A stretch of 64,000 bases of DNA, taken from contig NZ_QEVW01000018.1 of the NCBI RefSeq assembly GCF_003287275.1, positions 29,369 through 93,368 of the forward strand. The letters run 5' to 3'. Source of the DNA: Paenibacillus taichungensis. GTDB lineage: Bacteria > Bacillota > Bacilli > Paenibacillales > Paenibacillaceae. Below are positions 27,791-36,022 of this stretch, piece by piece. Each line of letters begins with the position of its first letter. Positions within the stretch are counted from its first letter, which is position 1. The translations under genes and the position numbers were made by a program. A model generated the notes under the pieces. That model was not told the origin of the DNA, made no database searches, and was given only the letters and a program-made list of their open reading frames with translations.

Positions 27791-28696
27791 ATGGAATTAC
27801 GTCAACTGAATACGTTTTGTACGGTTGCAACAACATTGAATTTCACGCGGGCAGCAGAAGTGCTGAGCTACGTTCCTTCCAACGTCACGATGCAAATTAA
27901 AGCCTTGGAAGATGAGCTAGGAGTTCGCCTCTTTGATCGGTTAGGCAAGCAACTCGCGCTCACAACTGCGGGTAAACGCTTTTTAACACACGCCCAAGGC
28001 GTTCTTGAAAAAATGGACGAAGCTCGTAGTGCTGTCCATGATAATGAACTTCTAAGTGGTACCTTAACAATAAGTGCGAATGAGGTGATTTGTTCCTACC
28101 GGCTTCCACCTGTCTTTCAACGGTTTCGTTCGCAGCATCCGGGAGTTCGTCTAATCTTCCGCTCAGTTCCGAATCAAGAGCTCAAGCAAACACTCTTTGA
28201 GGGAACCACGGATATTGTTTATATGTTGGATGAACCCATTCGCTCGAGTGGACTTTCCGTGGAACCTTTGCTGGAAGAACATTTCCGATTGTTAGCTGCT
28301 CCAGATCACCCACTCGCTAGACGAACTGTGCTGCAATTGGAAGATTTTCATGAAGAAGTGTTCCTGACGAATGAGAAAGGTTGTCCATATCGAACGATGT
28401 TTGATCGGTCATTTGAGAAAGAGGGCATTGATAGCATCACGTATCTAGAGTTTCAAAGTGCTGAAGCCATTAAACAATGTGCAATTTCAGGAATCGGTAT
28501 TGCCTTTCTTCCTGAGATCGTCGCGGAATCTGAAATTGAACGCGGTGAACTTGTTGTCCTCCCATGGCAAATTCCGGACTTGCGGGTATATACGCAAATG
28601 TTGTGGCACAAAGACAAGTGGCTTTCACCAATCATTTTATCTTTCATTGAAGCAACCAGGGGAGTTTTTGGTTCACAGAATGAGAATAAACTGTAA
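27791..28696 (+). CDS. LysR-family transcriptional regulator
   Basis: 301 residues from ATG 27791, preceded by GAAGGGGG; the frame opens 24 bp earlier but without a ribosome site. N-terminal winged helix (MELRQLNTFCTVATTLNFTR, AAEVLSYVPSNVTMQIKALE) and a periplasmic-binding-like effector domain (about 90-295). It is divergent from the MetX-like hydrolase gene, 141 bp away, the classic LysR layout, and likely controls it and itself through the repeats in the gap. Confidence 0.93.
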   Translation: MELRQLNTFCTVATTLNFTRAAEVLSYVPSNVTMQIKALEDELGVRLFDRLGKQLALTTAGKRFLTHAQGVLEKMDEARSAVHDNELLSGTLTISANEVICSYRLPPVFQRFRSQHPGVRLIFRSVPNQELKQTLFEGTTDIVYMLDEPIRSSGLSVEPLLEEHFRLLAAPDHPLARRTVLQLEDFHEEVFLTNEKGCPYRTMFDRSFEKEGIDSITYLEFQSAEAIKQCAISGIGIAFLPEIVAESEIERGELVVLPWQIPDLRVYTQMLWHKDKWLSPIILSFIEATRGVFGSQNENKL

Positions 28697-29036
28697 GCCC
28701 ATGTATAAATGAGGCATATAGCAGGCAGCGTTTAGCACACGTGGTTAAGGACGGTAGCACCCATTCGTCTACTTTATCTTTTGATTTTTAACCTTGAACA
28801 CAAAAAAAGTCCCCTCTACAACTACAGTATTAGACTGATGTTTTATTGAACTTAACCAGTTAGACATGCAAGCAACAGTTCAACTCCAGAAGCCGTAGTA
28901 AAACAAATAGCCGCGGTTTTCGGGGTATTTGTGAGGTAAGGAAATATCCGAGAAATAGTAATTACGAATATTTGGGAAGTGTTACATTTATAATTTTGAG
29001 AGGGAGGGTTACAACTGATGGGAAAATCCACAATCT

Positions 29037-29160
29037 GCTCCATGCAAAGTCTATTCTATAAACAACGGCGGTTGTTTGTATGGAGCAAGAACGAATGATA
29101 TTTAAACCGCTGAATCATCTCTGGTATGATGTTTACTGTTTATAGAATGACTTTGCTCCC
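29037..29160. repeat. Long imperfect inverted repeat before the CD3324-family gene
   Basis: GCAAAGTCTATTCTATAAAC (29044-29063) is mirrored by GTTTATAGAATGACTTTGC (29138-29156), one base different; a smaller hairpin AACAAC/GTTGTT sits next to the left arm and GCTCCAT/ATGGAGC adds another pairing. No T-run. It may be a small mobile-type (MITE-like) element or a structured leader. The remaining sequence 28697-29036 shows no gene. Confidence 0.5.
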
Positions 29161-29199
29161 TTAAATTTTCAAAAAAAAGTTTTAAGGAGCAGAGCTATC

Positions 29200-29466
29200 A
29201 TGAAATATGTAAATGCAGACACTATCTTTCCGGAAGAGTTGCTAAAAGAAATTCAGAAGTACTTTCATGGCCACATGGTTTATGTCCCGACCCCTGAAAA
29301 ATTGCACAAAAAATGGGGAGAAAAATCGGGGAGTAGAGAACAGCTAAGTCTAAGAAATGAAACGATCCGTCAAACATATTTCAATGGAAAGTCGATCGAT
29401 GAACTCTCGGAAGAATTCGGTCTTTCCTACGAAAGCATTAAGAAAATCATTTACTCTAAAAAATAG
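29200..29466 (+). CDS. CD3324-family small HTH protein
   Basis: 88 residues. It opens MKYVNADTIFPEELLKEIQK and has VYVPTPEKLHKKWGEKSGSR, the pattern of the CD3324 family of Firmicutes, and a C-terminal helix-turn-helix of Mor/sigma-region-4 character (TYFNGKSIDELSEEFGLSYE then SIKKIIY). Probably a DNA-binding regulator; target unknown. The ATG follows AAGGAGCAG, and a clean terminator (29481-29510) follows, so it is monocistronic. Confidence 0.85.
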   Translation: MKYVNADTIFPEELLKEIQKYFHGHMVYVPTPEKLHKKWGEKSGSREQLSLRNETIRQTYFNGKSIDELSEEFGLSYESIKKIIYSKK

Positions 29467-29480
29467 ATTCACTTGTAAGT

Positions 29481-29510
29481 CACATCGAGCTTTCCGATGT
29501 GGCTTTTTGT
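29481..29510 (+). terminator. Terminator of the CD3324-family gene
   Basis: CACATCG/CGATGTG stem with an AGCTTTC loop, then GGCTTTTTG. Confidence 0.85.
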
Positions 29511-29591
29511 GTAGAATTTGATTCTGAATCAAATTAAGTATATTTTCAATCAGCACCTTTTGTTACCATTAAATTAAAGGGGAGAGGTTAT

Positions 29592-30695
29592 ATGGATAAA
29601 AAGATTAAACTACTATACACACAAGATATATTGAGACAGTCCGCGCAATGTTTTGGAATACGTGAAGACTCAATTTTCGAATTAAATGGGTTTCAAAATT
29701 TCGTTTATTCCGGGGTAATTGGAAATCGAGAAGTTATTTTACGAATTGCCCATGTCACACATCGGAATGAATTATTAACCAGAGCGGAACAAGAGTTTAT
29801 CACGTTCCTGGCTGATCGCGGAATGAAAGTAGCGAAGCCCATTCAGTCTTTATCAGGGGATTTTATTCATATAATTGACGAATCCTTTGTTGTGACAGCT
29901 TTTGAGAAAGCACCCGGCAGAAATGCAGTAATAGCCGAGGAGAGCAATACGTTTTATGAGAATATCGGTCAAATGGTCGGGAAAATACATAAGTTTTCAC
30001 TTCATTATTCGTCCCAACATTCACGCTATGAATGGAATGATAATGCCCTATTAGCCTCATTTAAGAAGTATTGTCCGTTAGAATTACACGATAACTTTGA
30101 TCGTTTAATTACTGAGGTTAGCGCTTTACCCAAGGAAAAAGATACGTACGGTCTTATTCATGGGGATATCAGCCCTGGCAATTATCTTAATGATGGGGAC
30201 AAAGCCTTTGTTATTGACTATGACGATGCGGAATATAGCTGGTTTGTTTCTGATATCGCTACACCATTATTTTATGAAATCCCTATTCCGTGGGTTGTGT
30301 CTGGAGATGTAAGAAAGGAGATTGCAAAGCGTTACTATTGCAATTTCTTAAACGGCTATTGTAGGGAAAACACCGTGAGTCAAGGTTGGTTAAACAAAAT
30401 CCCATTATTTATTAATTTAAGGCAAACTAGAGTTTTAGCCGCATTCTATAGAAGCAGAGATTTTAACGCTCCTGATTGGAGCGAATGGGATGAGCAAGCC
30501 CGACGCTTCTATTATGAAAATTTGTTAAATAACACTTCTATATTGATATGGACTTTTTGTGTTAACGGGTACGATAATTTAACAAAGGCAGAAAAAGAAG
30601 GGCCATCCCACAAAGGATGGCCTTTAAACTTGCCGTTACAGACAGCGCCGAGAACCGTAATAAGTGTGATTCAAATTAACAGCATAGAACCTTAG
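29592..30695 (+). CDS. Aminoglycoside-phosphotransferase/homoserine-kinase-like protein
   Basis: 367 residues. Kinase-like fold: N-lobe strand NFVYSGVIGNREVILRIA, catalytic loop YGLIHGDISPGNYL, metal-binding FVIDYDDAEYSWFVSDIA. This is the APH/choline-kinase superfamily of small-molecule kinases; the substrate is unknown. The last 35 or so residues are unusual: the frame runs straight through a perfect hairpin (GGCCATCC/GGATGGCC, 30601-30622) that looks like the gene's own terminator, so a frameshift or stop loss near 30590 may have extended the protein. The ATG follows GGGGAGAGG. Confidence 0.85.
   Translation: MDKKIKLLYTQDILRQSAQCFGIREDSIFELNGFQNFVYSGVIGNREVILRIAHVTHRNELLTRAEQEFITFLADRGMKVAKPIQSLSGDFIHIIDESFVVTAFEKAPGRNAVIAEESNTFYENIGQMVGKIHKFSLHYSSQHSRYEWNDNALLASFKKYCPLELHDNFDRLITEVSALPKEKDTYGLIHGDISPGNYLNDGDKAFVIDYDDAEYSWFVSDIATPLFYEIPIPWVVSGDVRKEIAKRYYCNFLNGYCRENTVSQGWLNKIPLFINLRQTRVLAAFYRSRDFNAPDWSEWDEQARRFYYENLLNNTSILIWTFCVNGYDNLTKAEKEGPSHKGWPLNLPLQTAPRTVISVIQINSIEP
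30598..30625 (+). terminator. Hairpin inside the 3' end of the phosphotransferase frame
   Basis: GGCCATCC and GGATGGCC form a perfect 8-bp stem flanked by A-rich and TTT sequence. It lies 70 bp before the annotated stop, so it was probably the terminator of a shorter ancestral gene. Confidence 0.5.
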
Positions 30696-30868
30696 AGTTA
30701 TAGATTCTCAGCAATGCAGCTACGGCAACGATAAGAATATGAAATTTAAGGAAAATATTCCCATATGGGTCGATAATCGAAAATTTTCGGTTAACTGTGG
30801 AATTGGATAGGGACGGGGATTATGTTTATCCATTGTAACCATCCTTTTTGAGATATGAAGTAAAATGA

Positions 30869-30898
30869 TCAGTTATTGACTGCATGGTCAATAACTGA
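30869..30898. promoter_or_regulatory. TetR-type operator upstream of the TetR gene
   Basis: TCAGTTATTGAC (30869-30880), TGCATG spacer, GTCAATAACTGA (30887-30898): a perfect 12-bp inverted repeat ending 12 bp before the regulator's ATG. The core TTGACTGC..GTCAA recurs at 31506-31521, before the oxidoreductase gene. Confidence 0.85.
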
Positions 30899-30910
30899 TA
30901 TATTAATCCC

Positions 30911-31486
30911 ATGAGCAGACCAAGAGAATTTGATGTTGATCGTGTATTACACCAGTCTATGGAAGTGTTTTGGAATCAAGGCTTCAAAGCAACTTCTTAT
31001 GAGGACCTTACGCGTACTACAGGAGTTAAAAAGCAAAGTTTGTACTGTGTTTTTAAAGACAAGCGATCGTTGTTCCTGAAGGCATTGGCACTTTACCGTG
31101 AACAGGTTATAGCGAAACTGAAGGAGATTGAAGCCTTGGATTCGTCTCCAAGTGATAAACTGGATGCATTACGATATTCCCTTTTAGACGATGAAACTGG
31201 CTGCCAAGGGTGTCTAATTGTGAATGCATCACTCGAATTCGGAACAGATGACGAGCAGGTCACACGTGAAGCTGAGCTCATGGTAGAAGAGGTTCAACTG
31301 GTATTAGAGAAGATCATAAGTAGTGGTCAGAAACAACAGTTAATTTCCAACCGGTATACGAGTATAGAGCTTGCATCTTATCTAAATAACACGATTTTTG
31401 GTGTGAGAGTTATGGAGAAATCAGGTTCATCCCGTGAACAGATCGAGACGGTTCTGCGTACTTCATTTGGCATGATCATGTCTTGA
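30911..31486 (+). CDS. TetR/AcrR-family repressor (partner of the flavin oxidoreductase)
   Basis: 191 residues. N-terminal HTH with RPREFDVDRVLHQSMEVFW and SYEDLTRTTGVKKQSLYCVF; the remainder is the ligand-binding domain with a paired Cys motif (DDETGCQGCLIVNASLEFG) at about 96-110, typical of the AcrR branch that senses electrophiles or quinones. No obvious ribosome site precedes ATG 30911 (ATTAATCCC), and the operator lies right against it, so translation may be leaderless or weak. It controls itself and the old-yellow-enzyme gene through matching operators. Confidence 0.92.
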   Translation: MSRPREFDVDRVLHQSMEVFWNQGFKATSYEDLTRTTGVKKQSLYCVFKDKRSLFLKALALYREQVIAKLKEIEALDSSPSDKLDALRYSLLDDETGCQGCLIVNASLEFGTDDEQVTREAELMVEEVQLVLEKIISSGQKQQLISNRYTSIELASYLNNTIFGVRVMEKSGSSREQIETVLRTSFGMIMS

Positions 31487-31505
31487 TCTTTTTTTTGTGA
31501 AATTC

Positions 31506-31521
31506 TTGACTGCGAAGTCAA
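31506..31521. promoter_or_regulatory. Second copy of the TetR operator, before the flavin oxidoreductase gene
   Basis: TTGACT-GCGA-AGTCAA, sharing the TTGACTGCR.RGTCAA core of the operator at 30869-30898. It lies about 185 bp before the oxidoreductase start. Confidence 0.7.
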
Positions 31522-31691
31522 AAATGATTAAAGGCGGATTAATGCACCACGAAATCTTGAAGGAGGTGGGGTTTTTCGATAAAAATCGTTTATTGATTCA
31601 TTTGGAAGTAACGTCTAGCTGTTAACCAGGCTGGTTGCTGTTTAACATCTCCTAGGTCAAATTATATAAAACGAAATATGTGGAGGTTATT

Positions 31692-32732
31692 ATGAATTAT
31701 TCTCAATCCGTAGAAGCATTGTTCCAACCTATAGAGTTAGGTCACTTGAAGTTATCCAATCGGATCGTGATGGCGCCGATGACGCGTCAATTTTCTCCGG
31801 AGGGTATCCCGGGTTCGAATGTTGCGGGCTATTACCGCCGCAGAGCTGAGAACGCAGTGGGGCTTATTGTGACGGAAGGGACGATAATTAATCACCCGGA
31901 TGCATCCAATCAAGCCAATGTGCCGCACTTTTATGGCGAAACTGCAATGAATGGTTGGGCACATGTTGTATCTGAAGTACATGAAGCTGGCGGTCGAATT
32001 ATTCCGCAGATCTGGCATATGGGAGCCAAAGGTCATGTTAATGATTATTCGGAAGCTGAGATTACTACTATCGTTCAGGAATTCGCACAAGCAGCTTCAG
32101 AAGCGAAACGCGTTGGGTTCGATGGTGTTGAAATCCATGGAGCACACGGCTATCTGATCGACCAATTCCTGTATGAGAAAACCAACTCTCGTACGGATCG
32201 TTACGGTGGAGATATGATGGCTCGCACACGTTTTGCAGTTGAAGTGATTGAGGCTTGCCGTGAAGTAGTGGGACCGGAATTTCCGATTGTACTGCGTTTA
32301 TCTCAGTGGAAGACAGATGATTATCAGGCTAAATTGGCTGAAACACCGGAATTACTGGAGCAGCTTCTAGCACCGTTGGTTCAAGCCGGAGTCGATATCT
32401 TCCACTGTTCCACACGCCGTTTCTGGGAGCCAGAATTCGAAGGGTCTGATCTGAATTTTGCAGGATGGACCAAAAAACTGACTGGCAAACCGACAATCAC
32501 CGTTGGATCGATTGGTCTTGATGGTGACTTTACAAGTCTGTTCACAGAAGGTAAAGGCGCAAGTAACGTCGGTATCGATGGATTGGTACAACGACTTCAG
32601 AATGATGAGTTTGATCTGGTTGGTGTAGGACGTGCTCTTCTAGTCGACCCTGAATGGGCTAAAAAAATTCAAGAAGGACGTACCGATGATCTGGTTCCAT
32701 TTACGAGAGAGGCACTGACCGTACTTACTTGA
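31692..32732 (+). CDS. NADH:flavin oxidoreductase, old yellow enzyme family
   Basis: 346 residues from ATG 31692, with GGAGG at 31682-31686. FMN-dependent TIM-barrel ene-reductase: N-terminal LFQPIELGHLKLSNRIVMAP with MTRQFSPEG, IPQIWHMGAKG, the flavin/substrate-site motif FDGVEIHGAHGYLIDQFLYE followed by KTNSRTDRYGGD, and the C-terminal DLVGVGRALLVDPEWAKKI. Such enzymes reduce alpha,beta-unsaturated carbonyls, nitro compounds or quinones. Regulation by the adjacent TetR repressor, which has a Cys pair, fits an electrophile-stress response. Confidence 0.93.
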   Translation: MNYSQSVEALFQPIELGHLKLSNRIVMAPMTRQFSPEGIPGSNVAGYYRRRAENAVGLIVTEGTIINHPDASNQANVPHFYGETAMNGWAHVVSEVHEAGGRIIPQIWHMGAKGHVNDYSEAEITTIVQEFAQAASEAKRVGFDGVEIHGAHGYLIDQFLYEKTNSRTDRYGGDMMARTRFAVEVIEACREVVGPEFPIVLRLSQWKTDDYQAKLAETPELLEQLLAPLVQAGVDIFHCSTRRFWEPEFEGSDLNFAGWTKKLTGKPTITVGSIGLDGDFTSLFTEGKGASNVGIDGLVQRLQNDEFDLVGVGRALLVDPEWAKKIQEGRTDDLVPFTREALTVLT

Positions 32733-32944
32733 TTGCAGTTATACTGATTGGCATCGATAATCTCTAGACGAATAAAATCTTCATAATTGTTTCAATTAAT
32801 AAGACATAACACAACCTAAAATCAGCACCTTTCAATAAACTAGGTTTGTTAGCACCATGGTGGCTTCGACCTGAAATTTTATCAGTTTTCAAATATGCGA
32901 TGCTGGTCTTGTTGAAACAACAGAAAACGTTAGCTTAATAAAAC

Positions 32945-32994
32945 CAAGAAAGCAGCTGACCAACGTGATCAGCTGCTTTTGGTTCAACTAACGG
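32945..32994 (+). repeat. Repeated terminator element D (copy 1)
   Basis: AGAAAGCAGCTGACCAACGT, then GATCAGCTGCTTTTGG and TCAACTAACGG. The hairpin AAAGCAGCTGA/TCAGCTGCTTT works as a terminator after the oxidoreductase gene. A near-identical copy is at 47676-47724. Upstream, GAAAACGTTAGCTTAATAAA matches a stretch near 23236. The gap 32733-33089 otherwise holds no gene. Confidence 0.75.
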
Positions 32995-33089
32995 ACAGAA
33001 TAGGTGAATTGTGGTGGCCCCACATCGGCACGCAAAAATCTAGGCTGCCCGCAGCGAGGTGTTCGTGGGGTTGCCTAGTTTTGTTGCGG

Positions 33090-34415
33090 TTACAAGCTGT
33101 AATCAATATCTTCGTAAGCGCCTGTGAGGGCGTTTATGTACACGTGAGAAACGCCTTCGATTCCAGTGACGGAAAATGCGTATACAAGCTTGCTGTTGTG
33201 GATCTCCAGCTTTGGCTTACCTGAGACGTTTACTTTTGGACCGAGATTCTCAGAGGCTTGCTTCGCTGTCAGTTTCGGGTGAAGTGGAAAGGTTTTATTG
33301 TAATTGTAAAAATAATTATACGCATTAAAGCTCTTTAACGCACCAGTACGGCGATCAAACTCCCATAAGACTTGCATCTGCGGAATGGAAACTTGCTCCC
33401 GAACCGGAATATAAGTGATATGAATTGAGGTACCTTGTATTTCTTTAGCTACTATTGTCAGACGTTCGTCAGACCAACGCGCCATCCAGGTTTCTGCAAC
33501 CGCGATAGCCTGCTTTAAGTCCATAGATTGCTCCAGAGCTCCTTCTTCGGAAGTCGAGCCGTCGCGTGTCACTTGGAGCACATGTCCGCTTTTACTCAGT
33601 GTTGCAATATAGGAGCTGGTTGGTTTTCCAGCGGTGTCTGATAATTTGAAATCCATGACTTCTCCTAATTGGGGGCTGCTCCCGCCTGAGACCATGTTGA
33701 CGATTTGCTTACCTGCTCCTTTATTCCAAGCTTCTCCCATGAAGATTTTCGCTTTGGCCGCAAGCTCCGTAGCCTTATAAGTGGTTTCACTGGCGAAAAC
33801 GGTTCCTGGCTTCGGAGGTGCGTAAGGATTCTGATTGTACAGGAACTCGTTAAAGGCTTTATTGCCGTACGTGGAGACCGAGTCGAGTTGAGACAAGGCC
33901 TCTTCCATTTCGGTCGAGATCCGTTCTATATCCGATAAAGAAATATCATCGCCTTTCTCTCTCATCAAATCAAGATACGGTAGGGCTGTCCTTGCGAACT
34001 TTCTCAGACGCTGAATTTGGTCTAATTGATCCGGGTTGAGCGAAATTCCCCTCTCGTTAGCGGGATAGGCCAAGTAGCGACTGCCGTTCGTGATAAACGA
34101 TTCGTACGCTGGCCAAGATTGAAAGTTCGTTGTAGCGGATGCACTCCTTACTAATTGCAATATAAGATTAGCATTTTCAATCGCAGATTGAAGTGCTGCT
34201 TGCCGATCTGCAAACGTAGGTGCCGCAAGGGACTCCGCAAGCGCATAGTCAAAATTGCCCAAGTAGATCGATTGCATATGAGACCAGTATTGCGTATTGC
34301 GCTGTTGTTGCTGCTCCCATTGTCGATTATTCTGATGTTCTGTATAACTGAAATACGTGCCCGCTAGTGTCGTCGCGCAAAGCAGACCAATGATGGATTT
34401 AGTGAGAACTTTCAT
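33090..34415 (-). CDS. YpeB-like spore germination protein with PepSY domains
   Basis: 441 residues from ATG 34415 (GGGAG on the minus strand at 10-bp spacing); the frame is open 63 bp further upstream. N-terminal membrane anchor (KSIIGLLCATTLAGTYFSYT), a helical domain typical of YpeB (YLGNFDYALAESLAAPTFAD, SVSTYGNKAFNEFLYNQN), and C-terminal PepSY units (LDLKQAIAVAETWMARWSDE-type region; KLTAKQASENLGPKVNVSGK). In Bacillus, YpeB keeps the cortex-lytic enzyme SleB in the spore; here no sleB gene is adjacent, so this is a lone or paralogous copy. It supports a spore-forming host. Confidence 0.87.
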   Translation of the reverse strand: MKVLTKSIIGLLCATTLAGTYFSYTEHQNNRQWEQQQQRNTQYWSHMQSIYLGNFDYALAESLAAPTFADRQAALQSAIENANLILQLVRSASATTNFQSWPAYESFITNGSRYLAYPANERGISLNPDQLDQIQRLRKFARTALPYLDLMREKGDDISLSDIERISTEMEEALSQLDSVSTYGNKAFNEFLYNQNPYAPPKPGTVFASETTYKATELAAKAKIFMGEAWNKGAGKQIVNMVSGGSSPQLGEVMDFKLSDTAGKPTSSYIATLSKSGHVLQVTRDGSTSEEGALEQSMDLKQAIAVAETWMARWSDERLTIVAKEIQGTSIHITYIPVREQVSIPQMQVLWEFDRRTGALKSFNAYNYFYNYNKTFPLHPKLTAKQASENLGPKVNVSGKPKLEIHNSKLVYAFSVTGIEGVSHVYINALTGAYEDIDYSL

Positions 34416-34608
34416 GTCTATTAAAACTCCCATCTTTGTCTTGATAATGCTTATCCACTTTAACAAAGAAGAGAACACAGTTTAATAAGTAAATATTACC
34501 AATAAAAAGAAATTGAGCAGATGAAGGATCAGTCTTCTTCCGGTGTTGCATTCAGATACAACTTTGATGAGCGCAATTCATCCAGTAGCATTGTGTATTA
34601 ACTCTTAA

Positions 34609-34646
34609 ATAAAAAAACCGCTCATCCGACGGGTGAGCGGTTTTTA
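34609..34646. terminator. Strong bidirectional-looking terminator hairpin
   Basis: AAACCGCTCA and TGAGCGGTTT arms around TCCGACGGG, with A7 before and T5 after. It lies upstream of the ypeB-like gene and joins repeat module B. Confidence 0.8.
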
Positions 34647-34742
34647 AGTGTTCTTGTCCCATGGTGAGGACAAGAACACTGTGTCATTTCGGTTTAGTTA
34701 ATTATCTAAATAGTATCATGATGTAGATCATCTGGCGAGATA
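34647..34742 (+). repeat. Intergenic repeat modules B and C (copy near 34.7 kb)
   Basis: Module B is the perfect inverted repeat AGTGTTCTTGTCC ... GGACAAGAACACT (34647-34680); module C follows as TGTGTCATTTCGGTTTAGTT, then TATCTAAATAGTATCATGAT and ATCATCTGGCGAGA. Matching B+C copies lie at 47860-47962 and 61416-61540. The rest of 34743-35063 contains a possible short remnant (34966-35064). Confidence 0.8.
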
Positions 34743-34965
34743 GAAGCACAGGAGCGCGGTTTAGATCTCTTGAGAAAACTTTACCTAAAGAAACAACGTT
34801 GGAACATCTATATTGAATGCGAATTGCATAATGATTTTATACGGAGTATTAGTACAGGGAATTGAAGCAAGAGAGTGTTTTGGATAATTCGTTTTCGTTA
34901 CCTTTAGAACGGATCAAAAGCGAACCAGAGGTGCTTGCTTCCAATTGACCGGTTTTACTATGTAG

Positions 34966-35064
34966 AAAGCTGAATTCTGGCGAGGAGAAATTCAACGAGA
35001 GTATGTGGAAAATTTAATTAAATTAGGACATTTGTTAATGGAAAATCATGGACTTAAGCCCTGA
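34966..35064 (+). pseudogene. Short upstream coding fragment overlapping the methyltransferase start
   Basis: The frame reads EFWRGEIQREYVENLIKLGH and then LLMENHGLKP before TGA at 35062-35064, which overlaps the ATG of the next gene (TGATG). It is preceded by a stop at 34963 and has no start. The overlap suggests the tail of a decayed, formerly co-translated gene. Family not recognised. Confidence 0.35.
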
Positions 35065-35837
35065 TGGGAGAAGGGAAAGATGTTTGCGTGAACAGCAAGG
35101 AAACCAACGGTGCTTCGTACGAAAGTGTGACAGATCAGCAGCTTCAGGATCAGTTGAAATATTATAAAGAACGAGCTCCAGAGTATGATGACTGGTGGTA
35201 CCGTCGAGGCACATTTAATCAAGGAGACGAAGCCAACCAAATCTGGTTCGATGAGATCAGTACGATTAAGGATGCTTTTAAAGCTGAACATTTTCATGGT
35301 GACTTTCTTGAACTTGCGGCGGGGACTGGCACTTGGAGTAGTCTGTTCTTAAAAGAAGCCCTTATATTGACCATTGTAGACGGTTCAGAAGAAATGCTTT
35401 CGCATAATCCGGTAGTATCTGACCCCAATGTAAGAACGATCATTGCAGATCTTTTCAGTTGGTCTCCGGATCAGTTATACGATTCAGTTGCTTTTACTTT
35501 TTGGATATCTCATTTACCCAGAGAGAGACTGACGAACTTCTTCACCATGGTATCACGCTGTTTGAAGCCTGGAGGGAAAATGTTCTTTATCGATGATCGA
35601 GAAGTAGAAGGAACCCGTGAGTCTCATGTAGTGGGGACAGCTGGGCAAACGATGGTTCGGAAGCTTAATAATGGTAATCATGCTACTATAGTGAAGAATT
35701 TCTTTGGCGATAAAGAGATTGAGCAAATTGCTGCTAGTGTGGGAATTGAATTGCATGTCCAATACACCCCTAAGTACTTTCAGTATGGGATAGGGTCCAA
35801 ACGGTCTAAAGCAGCAATCCCATACTTAATAAAGTAA
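35064..35837 (+). CDS. Class I SAM-dependent methyltransferase
   Basis: 257 residues. The SAM-binding motif I is FLELAAGTGTWSSLF (about 78-92), followed by an acidic motif II region (TIVDGSEEMLSHN), IIADLFSWSPDQLYDSVAF (motif IV region) and LKPGGKMFFIDD (post-motif). The substrate is unknown. ATG 35064 overlaps the stop of an upstream fragment; GTG 35088, about 12 bases after GGGAGAAGGG, is an alternative start that loses only eight residues. A terminator at 35875 follows. Confidence 0.88.
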   Translation: MGEGKDVCVNSKETNGASYESVTDQQLQDQLKYYKERAPEYDDWWYRRGTFNQGDEANQIWFDEISTIKDAFKAEHFHGDFLELAAGTGTWSSLFLKEALILTIVDGSEEMLSHNPVVSDPNVRTIIADLFSWSPDQLYDSVAFTFWISHLPRERLTNFFTMVSRCLKPGGKMFFIDDREVEGTRESHVVGTAGQTMVRKLNNGNHATIVKNFFGDKEIEQIAASVGIELHVQYTPKYFQYGIGSKRSKAAIPYLIK

Positions 35838-35874
35838 TCACTAAACTAACGAAGCACGTTAGTCAACAAATAAA

Positions 35875-35912
35875 GGAGCAGTATCGCCGGCGGCGGCTGC
35901 TCCATTTTTATT
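35875..35912 (+). terminator. Terminator after the methyltransferase gene
   Basis: GGAGCAG and CTGCTCC arms with a GC-rich inner part, followed by ATTTTTATT. Confidence 0.8.
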
Positions 35913-36022
35913 ACGCTAATAGGCTTTTGTTGATCCAGTAGTGCTCATGCTTACCAAATTGAACATAATAGCCAGCCCAGAGAACAACTTACCAGAGATT
36001 GCCGGCATTTGCCCTCCAAACC

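Noticed and set aside
28852..29043. 63-codon minus-strand frame
   Set aside because: No ribosome site or domain, and it ends within the inverted-repeat element; treated as noncoding.
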